A DNA stretch of 40,237 bases from a virus, in the IMG/VR virus record IMGVR_UViG_3300047317_000392, positions 1 to 40,237 of that record; one strand, 5' to 3'. The translations under genes were made by a program, and so were the position numbers. The notes beneath the pieces are model-generated. The model was given only the letters and a program-made list of their open reading frames with translations. It did no database searches and was not told the DNA's origin. Shown piece after piece: positions 1-7,283 of the stretch. Numbering within the stretch: the stretch's first letter is position 1; every line of letters begins with the position of its first letter.

Positions 1-461
1 TCGATGAGAAGCGTTCCTTCTGTGCGGCCTGGGCAGCGGGACAGTTCTGCCTAGTCCCAGCCTCCAGCTTCTGCGAGCCGTACTATGAGACGGGGAAAAG
101 GACGTCGGTACGCTGGCGAATCTGGCTGAAGGACGAGCCAGAATTCGCGATCGCGGGACTGTGGCGCGCTTGGCCGGGCGAGGCCGGTGCCGCACTGTTC
201 AGCTTCACCATGCTGACTATCAGATCGGATAAGCACCCGCTGATGAGCCGCTTCCACGCTCCCAGCAAGGAAAAACGCATGATCGTCATCGTGCCACGGG
301 CGGAATGGGAGGACTGGCTGGCCTGCCGAGATCCGGAGCGGGCTCGCAGCTTCATGCGGCCATATCCAGCCGACCTGATGGATGCGGCTCCGGCGCCGCT
401 CGCGCCAAGGGGAAAGGCCGCAGCGCCACGGTTCCAAAGTAGGTCGGCGATTGGCGAGTAG
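1..461 (+). CDS. SOS response-associated peptidase (SRAP/HMCES/YedK family), 5' partial
   Basis: The reading frame is open from base 3 to the TAG at 459-461, so the N-terminus lies outside the window. Visible family features are a CLVPASSFCEP segment (the usual VPADGFYEW region with its catalytic Glu), IAGLWRAWP, SFTMLT, and HPLMSRFH holding the conserved His. SRAP proteins bind abasic sites in single-stranded DNA through an N-terminal Cys2 and form a protective DNA-protein crosslink; that Cys is outside the window. It is followed 6 bases later by a DNA ligase on the same strand, which fits a small DNA-repair locus. It could be host DNA flanking the prophage or a distal phage gene. An internal ATG at 210 would give only a fragment and is not the true start. 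Confidence 0.85.
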   Translation, partial: DEKRSFCAAWAAGQFCLVPASSFCEPYYETGKRTSVRWRIWLKDEPEFAIAGLWRAWPGEAGAALFSFTMLTIRSDKHPLMSRFHAPSKEKRMIVIVPRAEWEDWLACRDPERARSFMRPYPADLMDAAPAPLAPRGKAAAPRFQSRSAIGE

Positions 462-467
462 ACCCCC

Positions 468-1094
468 ATGCCCCCGCGCGCGCCGGCGCCGAAGCTCGCC
501 GACCTCTCCCCTATGCTGCTGTCGGAACGGAAAACCATTCCGCGCGGCGACGGTTGGCATTTCGAGATCAAGTACGACGGGTACCGGCTGCTGGCCACCA
601 CCGGTCAGGTCGAACTGAAGTCGCGCGGCGGCGTTGACGCGACGAAGTGGTTTCCGGAGCTGGGCGACGCGCTGTCCGCCCTGCCAGCAGGAAACATCCT
701 CGACGGGGAGGTCTGCGTTCTCACGGACCTGGGCATCAGCGATTTTGAGCGGCTGCACCGGCGAGCTGCGCGCCGCGGGTGGCATGCGGGCGCCGACCAA
801 GTGGCCTACTGCGTCTTCGACCTGATCGTGGCCGGCGGCCGGGATCTACGGGCCCAGCCCATCGAGAAGCGCAAGGCGGCGCTGAAGAAACTGCTGTCCG
901 ATCCGCCGGCTGGCCTGTTGTACGTGGCCGACGTCGACGATGGCGAGTGGCTCTACGACAATGCGCTAGCGCTGAACCTGGAGGGGATCGTCGGGAAGCG
1001 GGCGAGTAGCACCTATCAGGCCGGCGTTCGGTCCAGGGACTGGGTGAAGGTCAAGCGGCCGGGGGCGGTGCCGCCGGAGAGGTTCCGACGGTAG
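468..1094 (+). CDS. minimal ATP-dependent DNA ligase (LigD-type adenylation domain only)
   Basis: A 208-residue protein with the nucleotidyltransferase motifs in order: EIKYDGYR with the adenylated Lys at about residue 35, SRGG just after, DGEVCVL (motif III), VFDLIV (IIIa), EGIVGKR (IV) and WVKVK (V). It ends right after motif V, so it has no OB-fold and no DNA-binding N-domain; full LigD ligase domains are about 300 residues. It should seal nicks by AMP transfer, or act with a partner. It sits just behind an SRAP gene, and such pairs often occur in bacterial NHEJ or repair loci (family knowledge). Whether it is host or phage cannot be decided here. Confidence 0.8.
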   Translation: MPPRAPAPKLADLSPMLLSERKTIPRGDGWHFEIKYDGYRLLATTGQVELKSRGGVDATKWFPELGDALSALPAGNILDGEVCVLTDLGISDFERLHRRAARRGWHAGADQVAYCVFDLIVAGGRDLRAQPIEKRKAALKKLLSDPPAGLLYVADVDDGEWLYDNALALNLEGIVGKRASSTYQAGVRSRDWVKVKRPGAVPPERFRR

Positions 1095-1140
1095 AGCCGT
1101 TGTAAAATGGCGCCTTCTCAATCTAGGACGTCGCCCAACA

Positions 1141-1803
1141 ATGGAACCAGAAACAGTCAATACGGCGCTAAAGTATGGTATCCCGGTCGCCGCTCTCTTT
1201 GTTTTCGCACTAATTTTTATCCTTCTTTTTCGTCGACAAATAGCAGATAAAATCGAAGGAATCACAGACGCAAGCAAGACAGGCATTAAGTTTGGCCCGT
1301 CAATCAATCAAGACCAACCCGCCGAACCGATAGAACAAAAAACACCGAGCAGCGTGCAGGATGTGATGGAGTTCATGGCAAAGACCCACACGCCAACGAT
1401 TTTGCAGCACGAAGAGGCTGTCAAGAAGGATCTCGACAAGTGGGCGCTGGGATCTGCCGCTGAACGTGAAAAGATCTTGACGCGAGCACTCGCCTCCACG
1501 CAAGTGACCAGTTCCTTTGACCGGACTTTATCGGTTATGTGGAGAAGCCAGTTTCAAGTACTCCAACTACTGAATGGCCGTCACGATGGGGTGCTGGCTG
1601 ATGATGTAAGAACATACTACGATGCCGCGAGGGAAGCTTTCACGCAGCACTACGAAAACTACGATTTCGATTCTTGGGCGAAGTTTCTCGTCAATAATGG
1701 ACTTGCCGAAGGGAAGACGGACAGGGCCTTCATAACGCCGCGCGGCAGAGACTTTCTACTATTCGTTACTGCCACCGGCAGGCCAGTTCCAAGCATCGCC
1801 TGA
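1141..1803 (+). CDS. single-pass membrane protein of unknown function, candidate moron
   Basis: 220 residues. A strong hydrophobic segment lies at about residues 13-31, followed by Arg-Arg, so one N-terminal membrane anchor and a cytoplasmic domain of about 185 residues are expected. The C-terminal part (about 175-215) with a GLAEGK turn and ITPRGRDFLLF resembles a winged-helix tail. The DNA is clearly AT-richer than both neighbours. The gene is transcribed against the phage late genes and meets the Rz gene tail to tail with no spacer (both stops lie in TGATCA at 1801-1806). That placement at the lysis end is typical of lysogenic-conversion genes, but no family was recognised. A host gene next to the attachment site is the alternative. 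Confidence 0.7.
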   Translation: MEPETVNTALKYGIPVAALFVFALIFILLFRRQIADKIEGITDASKTGIKFGPSINQDQPAEPIEQKTPSSVQDVMEFMAKTHTPTILQHEEAVKKDLDKWALGSAAEREKILTRALASTQVTSSFDRTLSVMWRSQFQVLQLLNGRHDGVLADDVRTYYDAAREAFTQHYENYDFDSWAKFLVNNGLAEGKTDRAFITPRGRDFLLFVTATGRPVPSIA

Positions 1804-2355
1804 TCATCTTTCATCCACTCTCTGCCCAGAAGGCATTAGCGCGTCATATGCTCGCTCGCAGGCTTGGCCGGCGATGCGGGCGGCGTCAGCGTATTCAGCC
1901 AGGATTCCCGCGCGCTGGTCAGCCTGGCTGAGCACGTCGGCAAGCATTCCGATGGGATCGTCGGCTGGCGAGCTTGCGCTGGCAGCGGCGGGATTGCCGG
2001 CGGCGCGACCGGCGGCAAGTAGTTCGGCGACCCGCTGGCGCAGGCGGCCAGAAACATCGTTGGCAGCAGCAGCGTCAGCACGCGCGCCCTCCAGATCCTT
2101 CGTTGCAGCATTGGCTATCTCCGTTTGTGCCGCGGTGCGGCGTTGTTCCTCGAGGCGCGCCGCATCGATGGCCTTGACCTGGGCGTAGGCCTGGCTCCGC
2201 CGCTCGTTGGCTTGCGCCGCCTCCATGGCGGATAGCTTCTCGCCTATGCGCCAGCCGTTCACCGTCCATCCGGCGGCAAACAGGCTGGCAGCCAGCAACG
2301 CGACGCCGGCCGCGCGCCAGGGGATGCTGGTGGGAAGCGCGATCAGTCCGCTCAT
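1804..2355 (-). CDS. spanin inner-membrane subunit (Rz)
   Basis: The chosen start is the ATG at 2355, which shares ATGA with the endolysin stop and gives 183 residues; an ATG 33 bases upstream is less likely. Residues about 10-32 form a membrane anchor. The periplasmic part (about 35-115) is Ala/Glu/Gln-rich and probably coiled coil, as in Rz. With the lipoprotein Rz1, encoded inside it in another frame, it should link inner and outer membranes and fuse them in the last step of lysis. It follows holin and endolysin in the usual order of a Gram-negative phage lysis cassette. Confidence 0.85.
   Translation of the reverse strand: MSGLIALPTSIPWRAAGVALLAASLFAAGWTVNGWRIGEKLSAMEAAQANERRSQAYAQVKAIDAARLEEQRRTAAQTEIANAATKDLEGARADAAAANDVSGRLRQRVAELLAAGRAAGNPAAASASSPADDPIGMLADVLSQADQRAGILAEYADAARIAGQACERAYDALMPSGQRVDER
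1836..2111 (-). CDS. spanin outer-membrane lipoprotein (Rz1), nested in Rz
   Basis: A 91-residue reading frame wholly inside the Rz gene in another frame. It starts with a basic stretch and a hydrophobic segment ending in the lipobox FLAAC, with the lipidated Cys at residue 24. Next comes a proline-rich stretch (about 30-52), typical of Rz1. A GGAG motif lies 7 bases before the ATG at 2111. It should be lipidated, go to the outer membrane and bind the C-terminus of Rz. Nested Rz/Rz1 pairs are common in lambdoid phages. Confidence 0.85.
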   Translation of the reverse strand: MLQRRIWRARVLTLLLPTMFLAACASGSPNYLPPVAPPAIPPLPAQARQPTIPSECLPTCSARLTSARESWLNTLTPPASPAKPASEHMTR

Positions 2356-2888
2356 ATCGCCCCCAATGCAACTTTGGTGCGGGCCCACAACTGCCGGCGC
2401 TCAGTAATTCCGTTGGTGCCGCCGTTAATGGCTCGAGTCAACCCAACGAAGTCGCCGGCATCGGCAAACCTGTTCAGGCTGTGCGCCTGCCAGTACCAGG
2501 CCGCCGAGGCCGCCGCGTGCCCCGCTTGCTCGAGCAATTCCGGCTGGGCCACCAAGTCGAGATGCAGGCCGAACCCGCACAGGAGGTAGTTCTTGCGGCC
2601 AGTGATCTGGATCAGACCCCGGCCCATGAACCGCTTCCCGTCGCCTGGCTCAGTGTTGCCAAGATCCACCCTGCCCTCATACCGGCGCTGCGCCGGCGTT
2701 GGGCCCCAAATCTCGCGCAGGAAACGGAGTTGCCCGGACTCGTACGCGATCTGTGCCAGGAAGGCAGCCGCGCGCGCCGGCGTATTGACCTCGAATCGCT
2801 CCATCGCGGAGGACAGCGGCGCGGCAAAGGCATCGGCCCGCGCGCCGGCCAGCGGCATGACTGCGTGCAACTGCTCCGCGGCGATCAT
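2352..2888 (-). CDS. endolysin, glycoside hydrolase family 19 (chitinase/lysozyme-like)
   Basis: 178 residues, no signal peptide, so release should depend on the holin. GH19 features: FLAQIAYESGQ with the likely catalytic Glu at residue 50, the loop ending in GRGLIQITGRKNY (about 89-101), and the substrate-cleft motif INGGTNGITER (about 154-164). These enzymes cut the glycan strands of peptidoglycan. The gene overlaps the holin stop and the Rz start by ATGA at both ends, so the lysis genes are probably translationally coupled. Confidence 0.9.
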   Translation of the reverse strand: MIAAEQLHAVMPLAGARADAFAAPLSSAMERFEVNTPARAAAFLAQIAYESGQLRFLREIWGPTPAQRRYEGRVDLGNTEPGDGKRFMGRGLIQITGRKNYLLCGFGLHLDLVAQPELLEQAGHAAASAAWYWQAHSLNRFADAGDFVGLTRAINGGTNGITERRQLWARTKVALGAI

Positions 2889-3268
2889 TGCAGCCCCTTG
2901 CGCACGTCAGCCAGCACCTCGTCGATACCCTGGCTCTTGTGCTTCTCGGTGAAATTGAACAGCCAGCGCACCACCGCCCAGCCTGGCAGGCCGCAGGCAA
3001 ATACGAGGCCGAGCATGGCAACAAGACCGGTAGGCTCATACGCCCACGACTGTAGGCCGTAGTGCTGGATCACAGCAGAGCCGCCGCCGATAGAGCCGAG
3101 TACCGTCGAGATCAGCCCCACAATCCACTCGCGCGGACTCCGCGGCGGCGTTACGCACATGACGACGACAGCGGCCAGGCCAGCGCCGAGCGCGCCAATT
3201 CCAGCTAGGCCGCCAATGAGTTTCCAGCCCGCCGCGCCTACGGCGGTGCCGGTGATCGGTTCAGACAT
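2885..3268 (-). CDS. phage holin, multi-pass membrane protein
   Basis: About 127 residues from the ATG at 3268 (an ATG at 3280 is also possible; neither has a strong ribosome site). Hydrophobic segments lie near residues 13-40, 48-68 and 80-105, followed by a charged C-terminus rich in Lys/Glu, a topology compatible with a three-span holin. It should form the inner-membrane holes that release the GH19 endolysin. The assignment rests on topology and on its place directly upstream of endolysin and Rz/Rz1; no specific holin family was recognised. Upstream (3269-3331) there is only a short T-rich stretch on the minus strand. Confidence 0.75.
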   Translation of the reverse strand: MSEPITGTAVGAAGWKLIGGLAGIGALGAGLAAVVVMCVTPPRSPREWIVGLISTVLGSIGGGSAVIQHYGLQSWAYEPTGLVAMLGLVFACGLPGWAVVRWLFNFTEKHKSQGIDEVLADVRKGLQ

Positions 3269-3331
3269 ATCGGTTTCCATAGACGTTAAAAAAACACCCG
3301 AAGGCGGTTGGCTTGTTGAGTTGCGGAAGGG

Positions 3332-3619
3332 TTAGGTGCCCACGGAGTTTGCGCAGTGGTCGCGCTCCACCTTGTCGAGCAAGGCGCATAGCCAACAGCC
3401 CCAGCGGCGCCGCTCAGTTCGAGCCGTGTTGGCATGACTGCTGATGGTTTCGCGGTCATCGCCGCCGATAGCGACGTTGCCTACTCGGTCGTAAGAGCGC
3501 GCACTTCGCCAGGCGCGATCTGAACCGACGATGATGTAACCGAGCATCCGGACGCAGCCGGCAAGTCCAGCAGCCATGCACAACGCCCAGATCAGCAGCA
3601 TCAGTGCGCGATACTTCAT
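3332..3619 (-). CDS. small putative lipoprotein of the tail/lysis region
   Basis: The ATG at 3619 shares ATGA with the stop of the upstream gene and gives 95 residues; a much longer in-frame extension upstream is only a shadow of that gene. The N-terminus is KYR then a hydrophobic run ending in LAGC, a lipobox with Cys at about residue 23. The rest is charged, with no family recognised. It may be an exported lipoprotein made late, for example a superinfection or lysis accessory factor, but no function can be assigned. Confidence 0.6.
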   Translation of the reverse strand: MKYRALMLLIWALCMAAGLAGCVRMLGYIIVGSDRAWRSARSYDRVGNVAIGGDDRETISSHANTARTERRRWGCWLCALLDKVERDHCANSVGT

Positions 3620-4098
3620 ACCGGCCATGTCAGCCCCGGCAGTTCGGCGATCAGGCCGGCAATGGTGGGGGCAGCGCGCGTGGCCGCCTGTACCTCCGCC
3701 ATCGCCTGGTAGCAGTGCGACCAACAGGCGTCGCGCCACGCTACGCAGGCCTGGCCTTCCGCCTGGAATTTGGCGACTGTGCTGGTGGCGTAGGTGCAGG
3801 CGCTCAGGATGTTGTCGTAGTTGCGCTCCTGCGCCTTGGTGTCGAGGTGGGCCTGCACGGCGACCGTATATTCCTCGACGGTCGGCTGCACGAAGACGGG
3901 CGGCTTCGGCACTACCGCCGCGCCATCCCACGCGTAGGCCGCGATGTAGAAATCGTTTGGCAGTGCAGCCTCGACAATCTGCCAGCCCGGCACCACGTGC
4001 TTCGGGACAATCACATCGTCTGCCCGGATTTCCTCGTCCGTCTCAGTGAACGGGCCTTGCGCTAGGATCACGGCACCTTGAATCAAAAGTTGGGTCAT
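3616..4098 (-). CDS. tail fibre assembly / DUF4376-like protein
   Basis: 160 residues. The N-terminal half looks like a small beta domain with VPGWQIVEA and YAWDG; the C-terminal half (about 72-150) is helical with AHLDTKAQERNYDN and ACVAWRDACW, the pattern of DUF4376-type proteins found just after tail fibre genes. Such proteins help fibre folding or attachment. It overlaps the fibre gene stop by ATGA and the lipoprotein start by ATGA. Confidence 0.7.
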   Translation of the reverse strand: MTQLLIQGAVILAQGPFTETDEEIRADDVIVPKHVVPGWQIVEAALPNDFYIAAYAWDGAAVVPKPPVFVQPTVEEYTVAVQAHLDTKAQERNYDNILSACTYATSTVAKFQAEGQACVAWRDACWSHCYQAMAEVQAATRAAPTIAGLIAELPGLTWPV

Positions 4099-6431
4099 GC
4101 TGCGATCTCCACGTTGAGAAGACGGAGTTGGTAGGTGGAAACGCCTAGGGTTGTTCCTTGGTAAAGGCTGTACCCCAGCAGCACGAGTCGATTGCTGAAT
4201 GCAGCTTGTTGAGCACCATTGCTACCGGCAAGTAGCGCCGGAACCTTAATGCCGCCTCGGTAATTAATGGCATCTCCATTTGATCTAAAGATCGGCATGT
4301 TCGATACAACTCCGTTCCCAGTCCCATTGAAGACGACAGCGTAGTCCCCGCCAGATAGGCGAGTGACTCCGAGGAGGTCTGCAGTTGGAAACGGCGAGAT
4401 TCCGTCCAAATACGTTGATTGGCCTGCCGATATGGAATTTCCACTGATCTTGTGGGCAACCGCACGATGCTTATAGGAGTTTGTCGCGCCGGCCTGCTTG
4501 ATTGCCATGAACTCGGTAGGACTTCCCTGTGGAAGCATTACTCCGAAATCGACTGAGGTTGCGCTGCTAATGCTCCGATACAGAATAGTCCCCGCCGTCA
4601 CCGTGCCGCCGCTCTCGGTTAGGACTACGGCGCGAGAGATGCCGCCGGAGTCGAGATACCAGAGCATCGCTGTGTTGGCAGAAAGCGGGAACAGGTGCGG
4701 GTTGTAGCGAGTGGTGGTGTTGAAGGCGTATGCCAACCCTCCTGTGTCTACTGAAGCCTCAATGGTGGAGAGACCGCCCCATGAAACTGCAGCCCCATTT
4801 ACGGTTACCGCGGCGGATTGGACACTAGATGCACTAGGGTTAGCAGTAATCAGTGCTTTTGTGGGGGATAAAAGAGCACTCACTACAGGCCCGGATACAG
4901 CGGCCATTACGCTAGTCGCGGCTGGGGCGCCGACTGTACAAGTTGTGCCGCTGACACTCACAACCACTGCGTTGATGTTATACGGCCCAGAACCGCTCAG
5001 ATACAGCACGAGCGCAGTCGTCGCGGTCAGGGCGTAGGTGGTGGTGCTCGTTTGGACAGAGCTTGCTGTAATGATGCTGGCTGCGGACCCAACGGTTATG
5101 GTCGAACCACTCACTGATACGGCCACTACGTTTGTATTTGGGGTTGGCGTGTAGCTCGCAAGATATAGAGATGAAGATAGCTGCGCAATCTTCGGGGTGC
5201 TAACAAAATCTTCGCCGCCCCAGTTAGTGCCACCCATACTTGGAGCAAATGTAGCGGCGGTGCCAACGGCGAGAGAAAGTGATGGACTTGTGCCGGACAG
5301 CGTAAGCACCACACAGCTGTGCGTAGTGCCGATCCCATAAAACACAATGGCCTGTGTTGCGCTGATCTTGAATGCCTGGCAAGGAGCATGGGATGCCGTC
5401 GCACTGACCGTTACCGGCGTCGTCAGCACCTTGCCAGTGTTATCCACTACAAACGCTGCAAAGCCAGAGGACAGCGCTGCAAAATGGATCGAGGTGTTGT
5501 TATCCAGCGCGACGAATGGTGCCAGCACCGTGCTCGCATATGTGCTGCTGAACGTGTTGTCGATGGTGATGAGGCCCGGCTCCAGATTGGAGCCAGTCAC
5601 GGACCAGATGCCAGCGGCCGTGCTGTTGTCCTTCAGCGAAACGAATGCCTCGCCACCAGCCGCTACCGCCATCAGGAGCGTGCCCGCGTTATCACGAATC
5701 CCGCAGGGATAGCCGCCCTTGGTATTGTCGACGATGAATAGCGGGCCGCCGAGACCAAGCGTGCGCGCATCGGGCAGGGTCACCGACTTCCCAAGCGCTG
5801 CCATTTGCACCGGCACGTAGAGGTTGCCAGCGGCCAGCATCGCATTGTCCGTCACTGTCGCGTTGACGGTGGCTACACCAGAGTCCCCCCAGTAGGGCGA
5901 CGTGCCATCGGTCTTCAGAGCTTTGCCGGCTTTTCCAGTCTGCGTCGGCAGCGGCTGCACAGGGGAACTCAAGCTCACCGTCCAGGCCGCAACCGTGCCG
6001 CTTCCGCTGACGTTCGTGACATTGACCGTCAGCGAGCCGGTGGCCGAGTTATAGGCCGTCACGTCGCCGTGCATCCAATCACCCGGGCTGGCGGTATTGG
6101 CAACCTTGACGCTCATTCCTACCACAAGGGACTTCCCCGCCTGAATGGTGAGCGTTTTGGCGCCGGCGCCAATCGCCAGCGAAGTGGTCGAGGTAGCGCT
6201 GGTACCAGGCGCAGCGGCGGCGGTGGCTGCGCTTGCGGCGGCGGCGTCTGCACTGGCGGCCGCCTCACCGGCTTTGGTGGCGCCGAAGTTGGTGATGGCG
6301 ATGGACTGCACCAGCATCGGGATCAGGCGCTGGCGGAAGCCGCCGGCCATCATGCCAGTGGCCGAGTTGGCGTCGTCCGTGTAGGTCGAGCCATCGCCGC
6401 CGATTGCGGGCGGGAAAGTTACGCTAGTCAT
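4095..6431 (-). CDS. tail fibre / receptor-binding protein
   Basis: 778 residues. The N-terminus (about 1-60) with ADDANSATGMMAGG-like sequence is the likely attachment part, followed by an Ala-rich helix (about 55-80) and a small beta domain (about 85-155). A linker carries KALKTDGTSPYWGDSG. From about residue 200 to the end the protein is Ser/Thr/Val-rich beta sequence with repeating blocks in which short hydrophobic strands alternate with TSA/TTA motifs, compatible with a beta-propeller or beta-helix shaft. The distal part (about 4145-5300) is lower in GC than the tail genes around it, which fits exchange of host-range sequence. Start at 6431 overlaps the upstream stop. Confidence 0.8.
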   Translation of the reverse strand: MTSVTFPPAIGGDGSTYTDDANSATGMMAGGFRQRLIPMLVQSIAITNFGATKAGEAAASADAAAASAATAAAAPGTSATSTTSLAIGAGAKTLTIQAGKSLVVGMSVKVANTASPGDWMHGDVTAYNSATGSLTVNVTNVSGSGTVAAWTVSLSSPVQPLPTQTGKAGKALKTDGTSPYWGDSGVATVNATVTDNAMLAAGNLYVPVQMAALGKSVTLPDARTLGLGGPLFIVDNTKGGYPCGIRDNAGTLLMAVAAGGEAFVSLKDNSTAAGIWSVTGSNLEPGLITIDNTFSSTYASTVLAPFVALDNNTSIHFAALSSGFAAFVVDNTGKVLTTPVTVSATASHAPCQAFKISATQAIVFYGIGTTHSCVVLTLSGTSPSLSLAVGTAATFAPSMGGTNWGGEDFVSTPKIAQLSSSLYLASYTPTPNTNVVAVSVSGSTITVGSAASIITASSVQTSTTTYALTATTALVLYLSGSGPYNINAVVVSVSGTTCTVGAPAATSVMAAVSGPVVSALLSPTKALITANPSASSVQSAAVTVNGAAVSWGGLSTIEASVDTGGLAYAFNTTTRYNPHLFPLSANTAMLWYLDSGGISRAVVLTESGGTVTAGTILYRSISSATSVDFGVMLPQGSPTEFMAIKQAGATNSYKHRAVAHKISGNSISAGQSTYLDGISPFPTADLLGVTRLSGGDYAVVFNGTGNGVVSNMPIFRSNGDAINYRGGIKVPALLAGSNGAQQAAFSNRLVLLGYSLYQGTTLGVSTYQLRLLNVEIAA

Positions 6432-7282
6432 CCAATGGACTCCTGCAGTTCAAACGAATTGGTGAAGGCCGCAAAGTACGGCTGCGTCAAAGGTGAAATC
6501 GTACGCATGCGTGCAAGGAAAGACTCGCGAAGCATGTTTATCTTGTCGTCGGGGTTATGCATCACCAGCAATTCGCCGTGCACCCCAAGCTGACGCTGCA
6601 TCTCCAGCACGTGGGCGCGCGCTTCGTCCGGCGTCAGCCAGTCCAGCGAAAACCGCTTCACACGGCGGCCCGGCTTTACGTCGAAGTACTCGGCGCCGGC
6701 CAGTGAGCGCGTGACCTTCGTGTCGGTTTCGTAGCCAAGCGACGCCCCGTAGGACATGTTCTTTGCCGGCTGAAACGCGGAGGCCAGCATCAGGCGGCCG
6801 AACTGGAGGAAGCCGTCTACGTTGGTGGCGTCATCGAAGCTCACCTCGACATAGCGGTGCAGATAGAGCCGATCCAGTTGGCAGAGCAGAAGGCCGGGAT
6901 AGCCGGCGCGGTCAGTCTCGGCAATCGTGCCATCCCACCAGTTATCGTCTTCCCACTCAAGCATGTCCGGCGTGAAGACGACCTGCCACGCATTGGTCCA
7001 GCCGCTGTCATACGTGACGGTTGAGAAGTCGGCGGCATCGCTCAGGCGCACGCGCCATTTCGCCTGCGTCGTCAGGTTGTGGCCAACCAGCGCCACCACC
7101 GTCAATTTCTTCGCCTTGCCCATGTCCGCGACGAACTTGGTATTGGAGCTCGTCGTGTTTGTCGTGCGCGCCACGCGGCTGACGCGCCGATCCTGTAGCG
7201 CTGTCAGAGGGATTTGCCAACTGCCGCCGGAGAGCGTCGCCGCGTCCGTCAGGTTGGGATAGGCCAGCAATACGTTTGCCAC
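6428..7282 (-). CDS. phage tail tip/baseplate structural protein, family unassigned
   Basis: 284 residues, soluble, mixed alpha/beta, no signal peptide. The N-terminus looks like a discoidin-type beta-sandwich: RTTNTTSSNTKFVADMG, then LVGHNLTTQAKWRVRLSD and RYVEVSFDDATN. The C-terminal half has FSLDWLTPDEARAHVLEM. Proteins of this type occur in Burkholderiales siphoviruses between the hub gene and the fibre, which suggests a tip or fibre-anchor role (inference from position). Confidence 0.6.
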   Translation of the reverse strand: MANVLLAYPNLTDAATLSGGSWQIPLTALQDRRVSRVARTTNTTSSNTKFVADMGKAKKLTVVALVGHNLTTQAKWRVRLSDAADFSTVTYDSGWTNAWQVVFTPDMLEWEDDNWWDGTIAETDRAGYPGLLLCQLDRLYLHRYVEVSFDDATNVDGFLQFGRLMLASAFQPAKNMSYGASLGYETDTKVTRSLAGAEYFDVKPGRRVKRFSLDWLTPDEARAHVLEMQRQLGVHGELLVMHNPDDKINMLRESFLARMRTISPLTQPYFAAFTNSFELQESIG

Positions 7283-7283
7283 A

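Noticed and set aside
1095-1140. Attachment site at the left prophage border
   Set aside because: No second copy of this sequence is present in the window and no tRNA-like sequence is visible, so it cannot be supported.
3281-3310. Terminator upstream of the holin gene
   Set aside because: There is a T run on the minus strand, but the bases before it form only an interrupted, weak stem.
3332-3931. 199-residue gene starting at 3931
   Set aside because: The first part is a shadow of the tail fibre assembly gene. The ATG at 3619 with an ATGA overlap and a signal sequence explains the real product.
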